From contig VICG01000005.1 of assembly GCA_008692225.1 (NCBI GenBank), positions 2,181,001 through 2,245,000 of the forward strand: a stretch of DNA of 64,000 nt, in the 5' to 3' direction. A program made the translations under genes and the position numbers. This DNA is from Monilinia fructicola. Lineage: Eukaryota; Ascomycota; Leotiomycetes; Helotiales; Sclerotiniaceae. Each line of letters begins with the position of its first letter. The stretch's first letter is position 1. Below, piece by piece: positions 25,055 through 37,051 of this stretch. The notes beneath the pieces are model-generated. The model saw only the letters and a program-made list of their open reading frames with translations, had not been told where the DNA came from and ran no database searches.

Positions 25055-27047
25055 GTGGGAAAGGATCTTCATACCAAGTGTTGGAAAAGAGGATGGAGTT
25101 TCATGGACATTGTTCCATTGTTTCGGTGTCAGGTTGGAGTTTTTATGAATGATGATGACGATGATGATTTTCCTTTGGGGTAATGGGCTAAGTAAGGGGT
25201 GTTGATAAGAAAGATTGCATCAATACGGTAGATGGCATAGGAAAAATAGTTCGTCACAAGGCAACGAGGACAACTGAACTGAAAGGAAGGCAGGGATATT
25301 AGAAGGGTATTCGGAGTTCGATTTGCGCTTCTCTCTTACCAAGTTAGCTAGTAATTCCATCTTCTACACGAGTCGAAAGACTCAGTGCCCTCTGGCACTT
25401 TATGATTTGCGCTTGCGTTTGCTTGACTGTAATGAGTAACGAAGCATTCTTTTGCCTCATCGATTCGTCGAGTGGTCTAGGCACCGCACCGCCAAGATCT
25501 CATCGTTATCTCGCCCATACAACGAGCAGTAGTCCACAACATGATGTCTCCGCTGTCATGTCCCACCAGTCCGGTTTCCAGTACTGTACAGTACTGTTAA
25601 GGATGTAGAGCATGATGCGCTGCGGGATGATCCGTAAAATAGTTCTGTACGGAGTCTTTCCTGGGCTGAGTGAGCAGTCTCCACTCGGGCTCCCACTGTC
25701 ATTGTTGACAGTCTTGGCACGGCTCGATTGCCGCTCCATGGGAATTTCTCCACTATTATTATGCAATGCACGTTGAAGTTTTTCTCCCGTGCTTCTATGA
25801 CGGGGTCTGGGAAAGAAATTTTTCCCCCCCCTCCTTCATCAGGTTTCGTGTATGTTAGGGGTGGGGGGCGGTGGGGTGAAGTGTGGACTAATCCAAGGGG
25901 TTGCAATGATGAGGTGTATCGTGAGTCTTTCGCCAAGTGGATTGAGGTTTGGTATAGAGGACTTTGTTCAGTTGCGGTGTGTGCGATGGGATTCTAGCCA
26001 CCCCGATATCGTGAATCTGATTATTGGCAGCAAGCATCGAGTTTTGGTGAAGGATGGAGGAACTGCATTCTGCTGGTTCGGCTCTTCTGTAACCTTGGTT
26101 TATCTCTGTCTTTTCTTTCTTTGGTTTAGGTGACTTTGTTTCCGTTTCTACCATCACAAATATCAAATGGGGCCACAGAAATTTAATCATGGCCAATGAT
26201 GGCTTGAACTTACCCAGCATTGCCATTGCATCGCTATATACATGGTTGGGAAGGTGGAGGTGAACGGAAGAGGGGTGTAGTAATCAGTCCGGGTATTACC
26301 TTATGGTATATCAGAAGATTGGAAGTAAGCAGAGGTAATTCATGACCCTGGCTCCACACGGAGGTTAGCCTAGAGGCCAGCGGCTCGTTCATGCTAATCC
26401 TACTGTACTGTAAGTATTGTGGAAATTTCCAGAACGGTAATACCCTGCGCTCGAGGAAAGTTTATCGCGAGATTGTGGCGGGATGAGTAATACAAGTCGT
26501 CCATTTCACATGAGCTGGATGTGCGATGCGTATCTGATTCCCAAGTGGAGTAATTTCAAGCACGAGGCAAGGTTTATATGTTGGGGGAAATGGAGTAAAG
26601 TGTATATCAAGGACACAAGGATACGATTTAGCAGAGTATCAGAACTGGTACTTCTTCCTTGATTGTCGGGCATATGTACTCTAACCTCTGAGCTACATTA
26701 CTCACGTACGTTGCATATAAAACTGTGAAAATTGAGGGTAGAAATGGAGAGACTTTAGTGTCATGAGCATTCTTGTAACTCAGTCTCTATTGATGCGTCA
26801 CCCCGTCATCATCACGATACAAGTTGCATCCACGACGGAGGATCCAAAGGATCGCCATAACAAATTGAAAGAAAAGAAAGATTAAATTTTCATTCTGCAC
26901 GGTTTTCATTTTGCTCCTTTGCATTGCGTGCTATCATAATATGAGAATCTTTTGACACTCTCTGCATGCCATAGCCAAATATCCCATGAATCCTCCATGG
27001 CGACCAATGATGCAGTATGCCATTCCCAACGGCATTCCAGAAAGTCT
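25055..27047. other. Intergenic, no gene recognised
   Basis: No convincing coding sequence. A homopolymer C run near 25827 and G-rich DNA near 25860-25870 are the only notable compositional features. Confidence 0.45.
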
Positions 27048-28062
27048 CTAGGTAAAGACCCAGTTATCAGCGTCATCTTCGATGGCGATGATGCTCTCGT
27101 CACAGTCATGTCAGGAGCTTTTCAAGCACTCGATGTCTTCAATATCGTCGCCAGAGTCTATGGTAATGGGGTCGACAATGAAAAGTTCATCAATATTCTC
27201 CTCAATTATGGCGCTGATGTGTTATTCAGCACCTTCAGTATTGTCAATGGGGATTGGGATGTGCTTTTCCTTATCCTCTATGATGGCGAGTTCCTCAACA
27301 GCTGGAGTCTTATTCATGAATGTCGGGCTATGCTCTTCTTCTTCTTCGGTCGTAGCTAATTGCTAGGACACTTCATCCTATCAATGAAGGATGAAAACAA
27401 TGTTCTTTATCCTTGACCGTCTGATCGTTTGTGGATTGCTCAAAGACTTTAGCTCCATCGACGGAAGTTGGAGTGCATTCTCCCTTACCCTCCAACGATT
27501 GCACTAGCTCCAGATTGCTGAGAAGCTTCAACTGTGTCGATGAAGACCTAGATGCATTCTTCCTTGCCCTCAACATTTGTGTCGTCTGCATCTGTATTCT
27601 GCTTTTCTCTGGCCAGCATCGCGTTCTGTTGTTGTTCGATTGCAATCGAGAATACCTCTGTCTAGTACTAAACCTCCACAGAAGGATTTTCGATAAGCTA
27701 TTCAACATGATACCTATATCTGTGAGTTTGACGACACAAGCTTCTTTCAACACGGCTCTTTGCTATAAACCGTTACATAAAGTGCATAAATCCAATAACC
27801 AAACAAGAAAAGAAACCTAATGCAACAAGCTATTATCCACCGTCATGATCTGAATATCTTAGTAACTGTTTGGACTTGCAGAACATGCTGCCATCAAAAC
27901 TCTCCCTATCAAAGGTTCGCGCCATTATGCTACCAATCTTATCCTGGGTCCTGCTTGTAGATTATCTATCAAGTCAGATTGATTGATAACCATGGTACAA
28001 AAGTTTTGCCTCCACGATTGATTATTGTCATTCAGCCTATTGAATCGCATTCCCTTCAACAT
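27048..28062 (-). pseudogene. Decayed fourth copy (D) of the tandem 210-225 aa family
   Basis: On the minus strand the sequence resembles the intact paralogues upstream but is broken. From ATG 28062 it reads 'MLKGMRFNRLNDNNQSWRQ', matching the W-containing first block of copy B ('HGSHRWFKQQVILL'). Further on, 'AVLKEACVVKLTDI' joins across an intron (GTATCA near 27706 to GACAG near 27663) to 'EVFSIAIEQQQNAMLAREKQ', like the 'YNEQLATAR' helix of copy A. The acidic tail ('EEEEEHSPTF', 'ENIDELFIVDPITIDSGDD') is interrupted by TAA at 27222-27224 and TGA at 27111-27113, both one C-to-T change away from a sense codon. At least one TAG and a frame change occur near 27540. The resemblance is weak and the exon joins are my own, so confidence is low. 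Confidence 0.35.
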
Positions 28063-28374
28063 ACTAGAATGAGAGGAATCGGAGTTTCATGGAAAAGAGC
28101 AAATTGAATAAGATTCTCTACGCAAAGGGTTGTGGTAAGCTGCAATTGCTGACTGGATCTCTCTGCTCACAAACATTCTAGCACCGCCATCATTATCAAA
28201 CAAGGGAGCCAACGCACAGAAGATTATGATCTCATGATCCCTGCGTGAACAGAGCAAACCAGCAGAAAGAGTCGCCATCAGAGCTCAAGTTTCACGTCGA
28301 ACTAAAACCCAGCTACTTACGTCCTCCTCAACATCAACATCAACCTTTGTCAAGCTCTCGGGAAAAATAGTGTT

Positions 28375-29181
28375 TTACTTGAAGATTTCAGGCTTTGCAA
28401 CGGAGCCGGAAGCATCAATCGATTGATAATTGCCCACTGCAAAGGATTCATAGTTTCCAGCGAGCTCGGGAGCTTCAACAAATTCGAAGCTGGAACGATC
28501 TCCATCTTCACGTTCAGGCGTCGGAATCTTGCCATCATCACGCTTCTGACCGTCGTCCTTCGTAGTTTTGTTGGATGCTGGGGTCGCAAGGTTGCGAGCA
28601 GTCGCAAGTTGCTCGTTGTAAAGCTTGCTTAGTTCATTCAAAAGCATCTATCGTTTGCTGGTTAGTATACCTAGGTTGACGTTCCAAGGCTGTATCACGC
28701 TTACGACTTGCTCATCCATGTTGACACCTAGGCTTGTCATGTCATCTCTCATTCTCTTCTGGACCCTGAAATACTTTTCAAAGACGCGAGACTGAACAAG
28801 GTTAGCTACTCTTCTTCTGCTCTAGATTTGGGCGACATGCGTAGATGGGATCAGGATCAGAGCCACCATATTCCTCGCCAGGAACTTCCAAAGAAGACCA
28901 TGTCAGCAAATATTACTTCTTCATCTAGAGGATTATGATGTCTTGCACTTACAATATCGGTTCCAAAATGCCTTGTCTAGGGAAAACATATAAGATTTGG
29001 AATGACGCCTAATTTCTAAGCACTCGTTGCGCTCGAGTATGTAGTCAGAAAGAAGCCCGTCAAAGTGACTGTGATTCTCGAGCTGGCTACACCGGGAACG
29101 GAAAGTCTTAGATAAAGCTTCGGAATCGTAATATATACCGGTCTCTGGACGCGGGTCGTCGAGTGGAATAATGTGATCCAT
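28375..29181 (-). CDS. Tandem family copy A, 210 aa, function unknown
   Basis: Four exons: 29181-28953, 28884-28841, 28791-28705 and 28647-28375. All phases are consistent and the start is MDHIIPLDDP; an in-frame ATG at 29232 is an alternative. Blocks: N-terminal 'YYDSEALSKTFRSRCSQL'; a short 44-nt exon ending 'GGSDPDPIY'; a 29-codon exon 'SRVFEKYFRVQKRMRDDM'; a last exon with 'LYNEQLATARNLA' and an acidic tail 'RSSFEFVEAPEL'. Copies B and C share these blocks and the phase-0 introns flanking the third block, so the three are tandem duplicates. The intron at 28840-28792 begins with GC (GCATGT...TTCAG), a GC-AG intron. No signal peptide, membrane helix or known catalytic motif is visible. I do not recognise the family. 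Confidence 0.65.
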
Positions 29182-29789
29182 TGAGATACTCTGGTGTGGG
29201 AATACCTTAAGAATTATTCTTTTTGTGAACATGAGTAAACGTTGAGTCTGGAGGGAATTCGGAATGGGCTTAAATATAGTTCATCACCACATGCCAGTCT
29301 GGTACGGTTAAGGGAATGCTAGTACTGACACACGAAGACTACCTAGGTATTGTGAGCTGCTCCAAATTGTGTTGCTACCGTACAAGGTCTCTGCCAAATT
29401 CCAATAAATACAGCAGCCTCAAAACAAAGAATTCTTGGCAGTTGGATACCTTCCTTTGAACGATCATTTAGAAATATAGAATCCACTAGAATATCGTTGG
29501 TTTTATCTATTGATCTTATTGCTTCACACTAAAGCAGATGGATCTCAAATCCCAAAACAAAGTGCCGAAATTATCATTTCACTCTTACAGACCTGTTCAA
29601 AAATGGGAACTCTCAATCTAACTGGGACTGTCAATACGTCACCAACCATAGACTTCCACTCCCTACATCTTTTGAACGAGTGAATGTTATTATGCTGTGG
29701 TATTTTGATATCTTACGCTCTTGCTGTAGACAATCTCGGTTGTTATGTTGACCGCGGAACTACTCCTTCGCTTCTTCTTGAGGCAAAGC

Positions 29790-30697
29790 TCAGCCATCGA
29801 TCGTATTTTCAGCATTGCTATCATCGTTCACATCTTCCCCCAATGTCTCCATAAAAGTGTTGATAAGCTCGCTCTGCTCCTCATTTATACACTGATCTTT
29901 TTTGACCACGACATACTCCTCAAGGAATGGAAAGGCCGTGGGAGGATCGGTGGTCTCATCTGCACTAGTGGTCTGAGAGCTCTGCAAAGATTGTTAGAAT
30001 CTACCAGCCTTGACTTGTTCAAAGTAGGTAGAACAACGCAGCCTTACGTTCAATTTACCCTTGGCTTCTTCTGCTCGGGCCTCTGCTAGCTTCTCACTCC
30101 ATGTTTTCGCCAATCCAGTCTAGGAATTTGACAGATTAGGTCCCGTTTCAAATTTAAGTAAGAAGCACTAGGAGGACCTACAAGCTCTTGGTCAATGACC
30201 CGTTTTGTGTTCTTGTTCGTTGTTAAAACAGCCCTCAACTTCACCTCCTCCTTCATATACTTATTGAATATGCGAGTCTGTCGACACTTTAGCTCAAATC
30301 GTATGGTAAATCAGAATAATACTGACAAAAATGGGATCTGGATCTTTCACAGGAAACTTGGCATTAGGAACTCCAAAAATATTAGTAGCCATTGAATTCC
30401 AAATCGCGTAGACTTGGACTTACAGCACCGTTCAGCCACTAAACTGTCCACGAAATAGGAGAGGTATTTTCGGTTGATCTTCTGGCCGTCGACATGAAGG
30501 AAAGCCATGGCTATTTCGGTGCATCTAATAAACATCTCTTTACGTAACAGTACATTTGCCCCAGCTTGCTCTTTCAAAAGTATAACTTGCTGTTTAAACC
30601 AGCGATGGGAGCCATGTTTATCGTAGACAACTTCTGGGCCGCTGGGGAAATCGGGGTTATGCAATGGAACAAACGGATGTTCTAATAATTTTGGCAT
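29790..30697 (-). CDS. Tandem family copy B, 225 aa, function unknown
   Basis: Five exons: 30697-30424, 30370-30327, 30277-30182, 30119-30048 and 29981-29790, all GT-AG and in frame, starting MPKLLEHPFV. The 44-nt second exon (ending 'VKDPDPIF') and the 49-bp intron after it have exactly the lengths found in copy A. The third exon, 'TRIFNKYMKEEVKLRAVL', is the counterpart of 'SRVFEKYFRVQKRMRDDM'. The fourth carries 'WSEKLAEARAEEAKG' and the tail contains 'LEEYVVVKKD' in an acidic setting. An extra intron (30047-29982, GTAAGG...TTCTAAC...TTTGCAG) splits the tail relative to A and C. The protein is soluble-looking and partly helical. Its divergence from A and C implies old duplications. Confidence 0.65.
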
Positions 30698-32184
30698 TAT
30701 AAATGTTTTATCCAAAAGGGGGATAATGATTATATACAGCTGGTATGTTTTGGCATAGAGGTACGCTTTGAAAGAAGTGTTGTTTGAGGTTGGAATGGCT
30801 TCTCAAGTTTGGAAAGTAAGTCCTTCAGCTCGTACCATCAGAAGCTTGGAAAGGCCAGACTATGACGATGTAGGAAGCAGCGAGCCATACAGAGTTTTAA
30901 AAACTCCACAGTGTACTCTGAGACTTGAGGAGCTTGATAAACCTGAGATCACCAGCCCATTGATACATTTAATTCCATTCAGTGATCCATGTCTGTCCAA
31001 AAATTAAAATTTTGCATTTGTGAACTGTGTTGTGGAATATTGCACACCTTTGCTCCACTCCAGCTCCCTAAAGGATCAGTTGGTAGCTCACGTAATCATT
31101 TTGCTTCCATTCCCTACAAATGAATAGATATTTTGCTGCTTACACTCATAGCTAGTTTACTTAATTAGACGGAAGAAGGGAGATGCTCGTACCAGCTCAT
31201 CCAGAAGACCCCAGTTGCTAGACCCTGGCACGAGCTAAGCGCTCGCAGACTTCATGTTCTTAGGTGAAATAGGGGTAAAGGGTAAACGACGATTGACAAA
31301 GAGTTCATTAATTAAGAAAGCACCAGATCACGCGTCAACAATACTGCTTCCATTCCCGAATTACAACCTGATAGAACTTTGAGTTTCTCGGCTGCTGGCT
31401 CTGGATGTAGTCCCGGTATTCCTTGAGTTATTATCTACAGTCTCTATCTTATTACCACACCGTTACCCAAAGAATTATAAGATGATTGAGCGGAAAGGGA
31501 TAGTTTTGTTCAATAGGACAATATAAAAGTATTGAATAGTTTCACCGTCAATGATTTGAGCTATTGACCATGACGAGATGTAGTACCAGGACATCTTAGA
31601 TCAACCTTGGTGCTAGATTTTACAATTCATTATATACTATCATTGGTAAGAACTTTTCTAAAAAAAACTACCTTGAGATCTGCCATATTGATATTCAGTA
31701 TCAAATGGGGTGTATCAAATGATTGCCACTATCTCACAGGTTTCTATGACTAGCTCATCTGATCAAGCATGGGATCCAATTTGATTGTTAATTTATCAAG
31801 GATAAGTGGTGAAAGGTCAAAGAAGCTTAACAGAATACTGAAAGCGAAGAGAAAGCGCGAATCAGATGCCCTGATAATGATTACGATCAATGAAACCAGT
31901 TAAAGTAGGATTCTGTCAACGGAGCCTCAATAGACCAGATCAGACTACCCAATGAATATCCTTTATTTCATGCGCCAAGGAAAAAAAACTCCACTCAACA
32001 TATCTTTGGAACCTTCTGCTTTTAGGCAAAGTGATATGAAAAAGAGAGCTCAAATCCAGACCACAAAATAACAGGAATTGCAGAGCAAAGCAAACGAAAG
32101 TACGCAGAACTCCATCGAGAAAGTGCCAGAACCAACTTCAATCAAATCATCCTAGAACCACCACCACCACCATCGCAGAAAGCA
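30698..32184. other. Intergenic, no gene recognised
   Basis: 1.5 kb between copies B and C. A plus-strand 79-codon frame at 30768-31007 overlaps the promoter side of copy B and shows no family resemblance. Confidence 0.45.
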
Positions 32185-33051
32185 TCAGCAGATCAAATTC
32201 CAATCATCTTCCACCCAGTTCTCCCCTCCCTCACCCTCATCCTCCTTCTCCACAACCACAAATTCATCTTCTGCTTCAGTCTCCTGCGCATTATTCTGAC
32301 TCTGCTTAGCCTGAATACCACAGAGACGCTGGAAGAAACCGCCTTTACTGACGTTGACTTTGCGTGCGGCTGAGAGCTTCTGGTTATAAGTGACATTTAA
32401 TTTGATCTGGAAAATATCAGTCCTGCACATCTTTGCAAATCTGAGAGATGGTAGGAACTCACGAGATCATCCGTATAATCCAATCCCTGTTCATCCCTCT
32501 CTCCCACCAGTTTTCTGGCGGCGCTGCAGTATTTTCTGCGGAAATATGTCTATCGCTCATTAGAAGCATGTCTTTATCTTCAAGCAATTCACTTACATAA
32601 AGCTCATCTGGATCTGCACCAGGAAACTTTGCGGCGGGCCAGAGACGTCTGACAAGCATGTCTTGGCTTCTCCATCGAATGTATTGCTCGCTGACATTGG
32701 GGTGTCGGGTTCTATTGACTGTCTCGAGGTTTTTCAGCATTTGTTGCCATGTTGTTGATTTTGCTTCAAACAAAACGCGTGGAGGGCAGATGTTATATTC
32801 TGCGTGGTTCTGTAGGGGTGAGGAAGCCAGTGAGTATTGTGTTTCGTGGGAAAATAATTAGAAGATGGTTGGAGAAGGAAAGGGAGGGTGTAAAAGAGCA
32901 TGTATATACTCACAGTGATCCAGGAAATCTGATCTCGATACACAAACTTGGTAGAAGAGTCGAGGCCTTCGTAGGGGTTGAGGGCTGGGAGCTTGTTGGC
33001 CAAATCGAGGGACAGGGTTACATGGTGGAGGGCGCGGGAGGCAGCGTTCAT
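32185..33051 (-). CDS. Tandem family copy C, 219 aa, function unknown
   Basis: Four exons: 33051-32914, 32809-32597, 32549-32463 and 32406-32185, all phase 0, starting MNAASRALHH. Exon 2 contains 'WQQMLKNLETVNRTRHPNV' and ends 'AAKFPGADPDELY', equivalent to the 'DPDPI[FY]' ends in A and B, although here the small 44-nt exon is fused to the preceding one. Exon 3 is 29 codons, like copy A ('TYFRRKYCSAARKLVGERD'). Exon 4 has 'YNQKLSAARKVNVSKGGFF' and a strongly acidic end with 'EDEFVVVEKEDEGEGG'. The conserved tail motif across copies (acidic, then FVVVEK/YVVVKK/FEFVEA) suggests a short interaction motif. Function unknown. Confidence 0.7.
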
Positions 33052-33349
33052 CGTGATGGATATTGGTCTGGGTACAATATGGAGAAGTATGATTCTCGTC
33101 GTGTCTTGTAGGGTTTTGACCTGAAAATAAGTGTGAATAACGTCTTCTATTCCATACGTGTACTTTTGTGGTTTTTTGTGATGTTGAAGACTTCCTTGAC
33201 TCATGAAACAATGCAGATATTCACAAATGAAATTGGTCAAAGAACTAAATACGTGGAAGAGGGCAGCTCAGTACGACAGACATAGGTACTTCACAGTTAT
33301 TTGGCCGATTCTTTGAAAGATCTCATCACAATCACTCTATTTTCTACGG

Positions 33350-34210
33350 TCAATCAAAACAAATTCGGCAATTCACTAGTTTATGTATCTTTAGAAATAC
33401 AGCCATTCTATGTCTTGTAACAATACCACCAGACAACCCTTTCATAACAGCTTCTACAATACATTCGAAATAGACGCCTCGATTCTTGAAATTACCAGAT
33501 ACTTCTAGACAATGAAAAGAGGTGCTTGGGCAGTGAGGAGAACGGTAGCGATTGCTAAATATACTTATGTCTGTCCTCAAATAAGGCTTACTTTCCATCG
33601 AATATACACAAAACGATAGGATAACTAACGAGACACTGCAATAAATGCCATAAAGCCTGGATACGACAAAAGATCCATCAACGACATTAAAAGTGGTGCC
33701 CTCGCTCGAATCTTGACCTTCCTGTGCTTTAGATATGTCGTCTTCAATCTTCACTTCCATATGGCTGAGAGATTTGTAAACGGTGGGAGCTCTTGAGGAT
33801 AAGCTTGCAACAGCTTGTACAATACAAGCCAGTGTACTCACCGGCTCAACTGGAAACAAGTGCAATATGATTGGGCACGCTCATCAATAGATCTGGGACA
33901 TTCTTGGCCTCTCGTCGAGCTTCAAACAACTTTCCGGCAAAACTCTTGGTTAATTTAAATTGATATTGAATAGATTGCCGATATTCTAGCAAAATTCTGA
34001 CGCGGGTTATAGCTATATCGGAAATCTTGCCACACCTGGTTTGGTTACGCGCGTCGTCCAGTTTTTGTGCGGCATCAATCTATATTCTATCAATGTATTG
34101 AAGTCTCTAATTTCTTTCCTTCCGCCCACGCGGAATGATATCATCTGCCAACTCATCTATAGGACCTTGGCACTCGCCCTCATCCATCTTGAGAGCGGAA
34201 GATTAAAAGG
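33350..34210 (-). pseudogene. Fragmentary coding region, unrecognised
   Basis: Two protein-like stretches lie end to end on the minus strand. The first, about 34080-33866, reads 'KLDDARNQTRCGKISDIAI', 'LLEYRQSIQYQFKLTKSFAG' and 'KLFEARREAKNVPDLL', with good helical, charged composition. Upstream of it are in-frame TAGs after 'IIPRGRKERN' and 'RLQYIDRI'. After a TGA it continues with 'EPVSTLACIVQAVASLSSRA'. It may be one damaged gene or a gene whose introns I cannot place. It lies directly upstream of copy C, but I see no clear resemblance to that family. No known domain is assigned. Confidence 0.3.
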
Positions 34211-34519
34211 TATAGATCGGAGTTTCAGTTGCCGTAAGGGCGTTTGGGAATTTTGACCTACCTTACATGCAGAGTTCGTGTTAAAGACAATTTCTGGCAC
34301 AGACATAGTCTGTCCCTGGAGGATTGAAAATTGTATGGAAAACTACTTTTCACAATCCAGCTTTGCCTGGCCGACAAAGATTATCTCATCAGCTAATTAT
34401 CGTTTGAAAAAGACATTCTGAATTTCATGGGTTATATGAGAAGGAATGGTTTTAATTTCATGAAGCACAGGAGAAACCTTTCCTACTGTGGTTAATCTTT
34501 GTAGGTTCGTTTCTGGCGT

Positions 34520-37051
34520 CTAATTCCTCCTCTGAAACGATTGCTCCACATCTTTTGTGAGTTTGATCTCGGAAAGATTCCCCAAGAGTCCCAGTCTAAC
34601 CTGCATATTACTTGAGCTTTTGAGTTTGATTGATCCGAGACCGTCCCATGATACATCTATACTCTCCCCTTCTGAAATTACAAACTTTCCCTTCGGTCGC
34701 TTAACCAAGTTAAATCTAGGTTTAATATTCGCCGTCAAAGATCCTCCCGATCTTCAACAGGTGGATGTTTGATGCCAACGATTTCCCTCACAATCTCGTA
34801 CATTAGAGTAGCCCTCCACCCGTGACAGTCACTTCTTACCACACTTTCACTTTCCGCCCAAGTTGTCAGATTTTGGTCAAGCATTTTTTTTCCGGCTCTA
34901 ACAGTTCCCCCCAAACTTCTTCATAGATTCCTGCCTTTTCGACTGCCCGAAACATGTAGAATGACATTGCGAATGATGCATTTGCCAGTCCAAGTGCCTC
35001 TCTTTCGCGGGTGGTCTTCCGCATTAGATTTTTGGCCGCGTCAGTTCTGATGGCATCAGCCAGCACTGCAAAGATTTGAACATGCTGAGAAATCTGCTCA
35101 GAGGCACCAGGCCCATCAAGATATAGACCTTGATTGCTATCAAAACAATGTGCATTGACAGCGCGAATCAGTGCACTGACCATGTCACGATATTCATTTG
35201 CACTATCGTTCCTACACACTGCGCCACACAAGACTGCCGCAGAATTCAAGGCCATTACATACACTAGACTGTTTATGGTGGCGGCTCCCTTCTCATAGTA
35301 TCCATGGATGCTTTTGGTACTCCCATCCTGGAGAATTCTTTTGCAGAAGTAAACCAATCTTTCACCCAATCCGCAAGAGGCCATGTACCTTCTTCGTCAA
35401 ATTGTCCCACAAGACCGTTTTCATTTGGATGATTGCTGAAATGATCCAAGATCGCATCAATTGTTCCTAGATATCTCTTGATAAACTTGATATCGGAAAA
35501 ATTTGATGATTGATCAAGAACCATAAGTATCCAGCACAAAGAGAATCGGGGAATGTTCATGGAACGACCCGGGTTTGAAAGTGTGTTTCCAATAGCCCAT
35601 CGCCTCTAAGAGATGCATGCGACTGGTGTATTGTTTTCTGGGAGAGCAGGCCTGAATGAGAGATAGTATACGAAAACAGAAGTTGTGCCCTGGTGTCCAT
35701 GGAAATTTGATTTTGCTCGTAGTACGAACAATCCTCATGAGTTTGATGCATACAGTTGATCAGAGTATTGACTGATGTCGATTAGAGCTTATCAATAAGA
35801 GGAGTACTATTAATAAGGGTGGTAGTGATCGGTAGAGGATAATGTGTAGAGCGGTATGTTATGGAGGTAAATGTAAGTGACGTAGATGGTGGACAAGTGA
35901 CAGAGATTCGAATATATCTGAACGCGCACCACCAAAAACACTCATAGTACCATTTAGTCTGGGTAGAGTTACAGACGTATGTATCGGTGGGTCCATATAA
36001 CTTTCCCGTCTTGAAATTTGTACGATCTTCTTTGTTTCTGGATTGGCCGCCATCGATATCGTTTTCATAAGACTCAGCACACAATATTTCAATCTTGGGT
36101 GCATCAGATTCGGATCCCTCAACCTCAAAGGTGAATTCTAAAAACCCGGTAGTCAAAAGTACTTGACTCTATTTCGACGATTGAATGGGTACCAGTTTGT
36201 AATTCCACATATCTATCGTTTTGCAGGAGCGTTTTCCAGTCCTCTAACCTTGAATTGTTGGAGCATGTTACCACATTATCGAACCTTCGAGATATTTCAG
36301 GGAGATGGGGTATTATGGTTCTTGGAGTAAGTTTTCTGGAGTCTAGCATTGGTGACATCATTCGCTTCATGCTCTTTATTTCAGCGTCTTTCCAAAATGT
36401 ATCATCAAAGTCAACTTCCTGCCATCCCGATAATTCATTATTCGCATTCACTTCTTCATTGAGGTTCAATAATGGAGGTCCCAGCCGTAGATCCCATTTT
36501 GAAGATGAAACGAGTGCTGTTTCTTGATCTTTCATTGTCTTCCAGCTGCAATTGGTGTGAAGTTGTTGTTCCTGGTGAGATCAATTAGCACCCTAGCTTA
36601 TTAGGCACATTTCGGATAATTTAGTTACCCCTATTTGACACCAGAGAATCAATGCAGACAAAGGCGTCCTGGCCATCGATGTGTCAGCCGCGTTTTTTAT
36701 GGAAAATCTCAACACTCTGGCACTCAGAACATTTCTTCCAGCTTGGAGAAACGGAGTGATATTCACCGTGTCGTAATGCCATCTTGTTGGGTAACTTTCG
36801 CAAGGCCCAAAGCTGATGCGCTTCCCATCCAAAAATAAACGGTACCGAGTATCTGCGGAAACATGAAGGAGAGTCTTTTCATTGGGATTCTTCTCTAAAT
36901 CGAAAGACTTTCGAAACAAAACAAATTGGCCCGGATCGATTGTATCGTCAAAGTCAGGCACCCAGATCCATTTTGCTTGCTCAGTGAGGAATAGTGATGA
37001 GGTTATTGTGAATGTTGAGTGAGATGAACAAATACTCGGATGAGATCTCAA
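34520..37051 (-). pseudogene. GH78 alpha-L-rhamnosidase-like pseudogene
   Basis: Nearly full-length relic of a fungal GH78-type enzyme, which removes terminal alpha-L-rhamnose from plant glycans or glycosides. N-terminal part: 'AKWIWVPDFDDTIDPGQFV', 'LLHVSADTRYRLFLDGKRIS', 'SYPTRWHYDTVNITPFLQAG'. After a good intron (36628-36572) come 'KWDLRLGPPLLNLNEEV' and 'KRMMSPMLDSRKLTPR'. The (alpha/alpha)6-barrel part includes 'HEDCSYYEQNQISMDTRAQ', 'GLVGQFDEEGTWPLADWVKD' and 'AESESVVRSDCHGWRATLMY'. Breaks: extra T in the run at 36155-36158; TAA at 35782-35784 where the family has Trp; one base missing near 35570; a shift near 35299-35310; one A missing near 34871; a shift near 34740. With a stop codon, changes of both signs and substitutions at conserved positions (for example Pro to Ser before YYEQ), decay is more likely than consensus error alone. 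Confidence 0.8.

Noticed and set aside
26952..27366. Plus-strand open frames in this interval
   Set aside because: They are the antisense shadow of the acidic tail of decayed copy D; Asp/Glu codons on the minus strand read as Ser/Ile/Phe on the plus strand.
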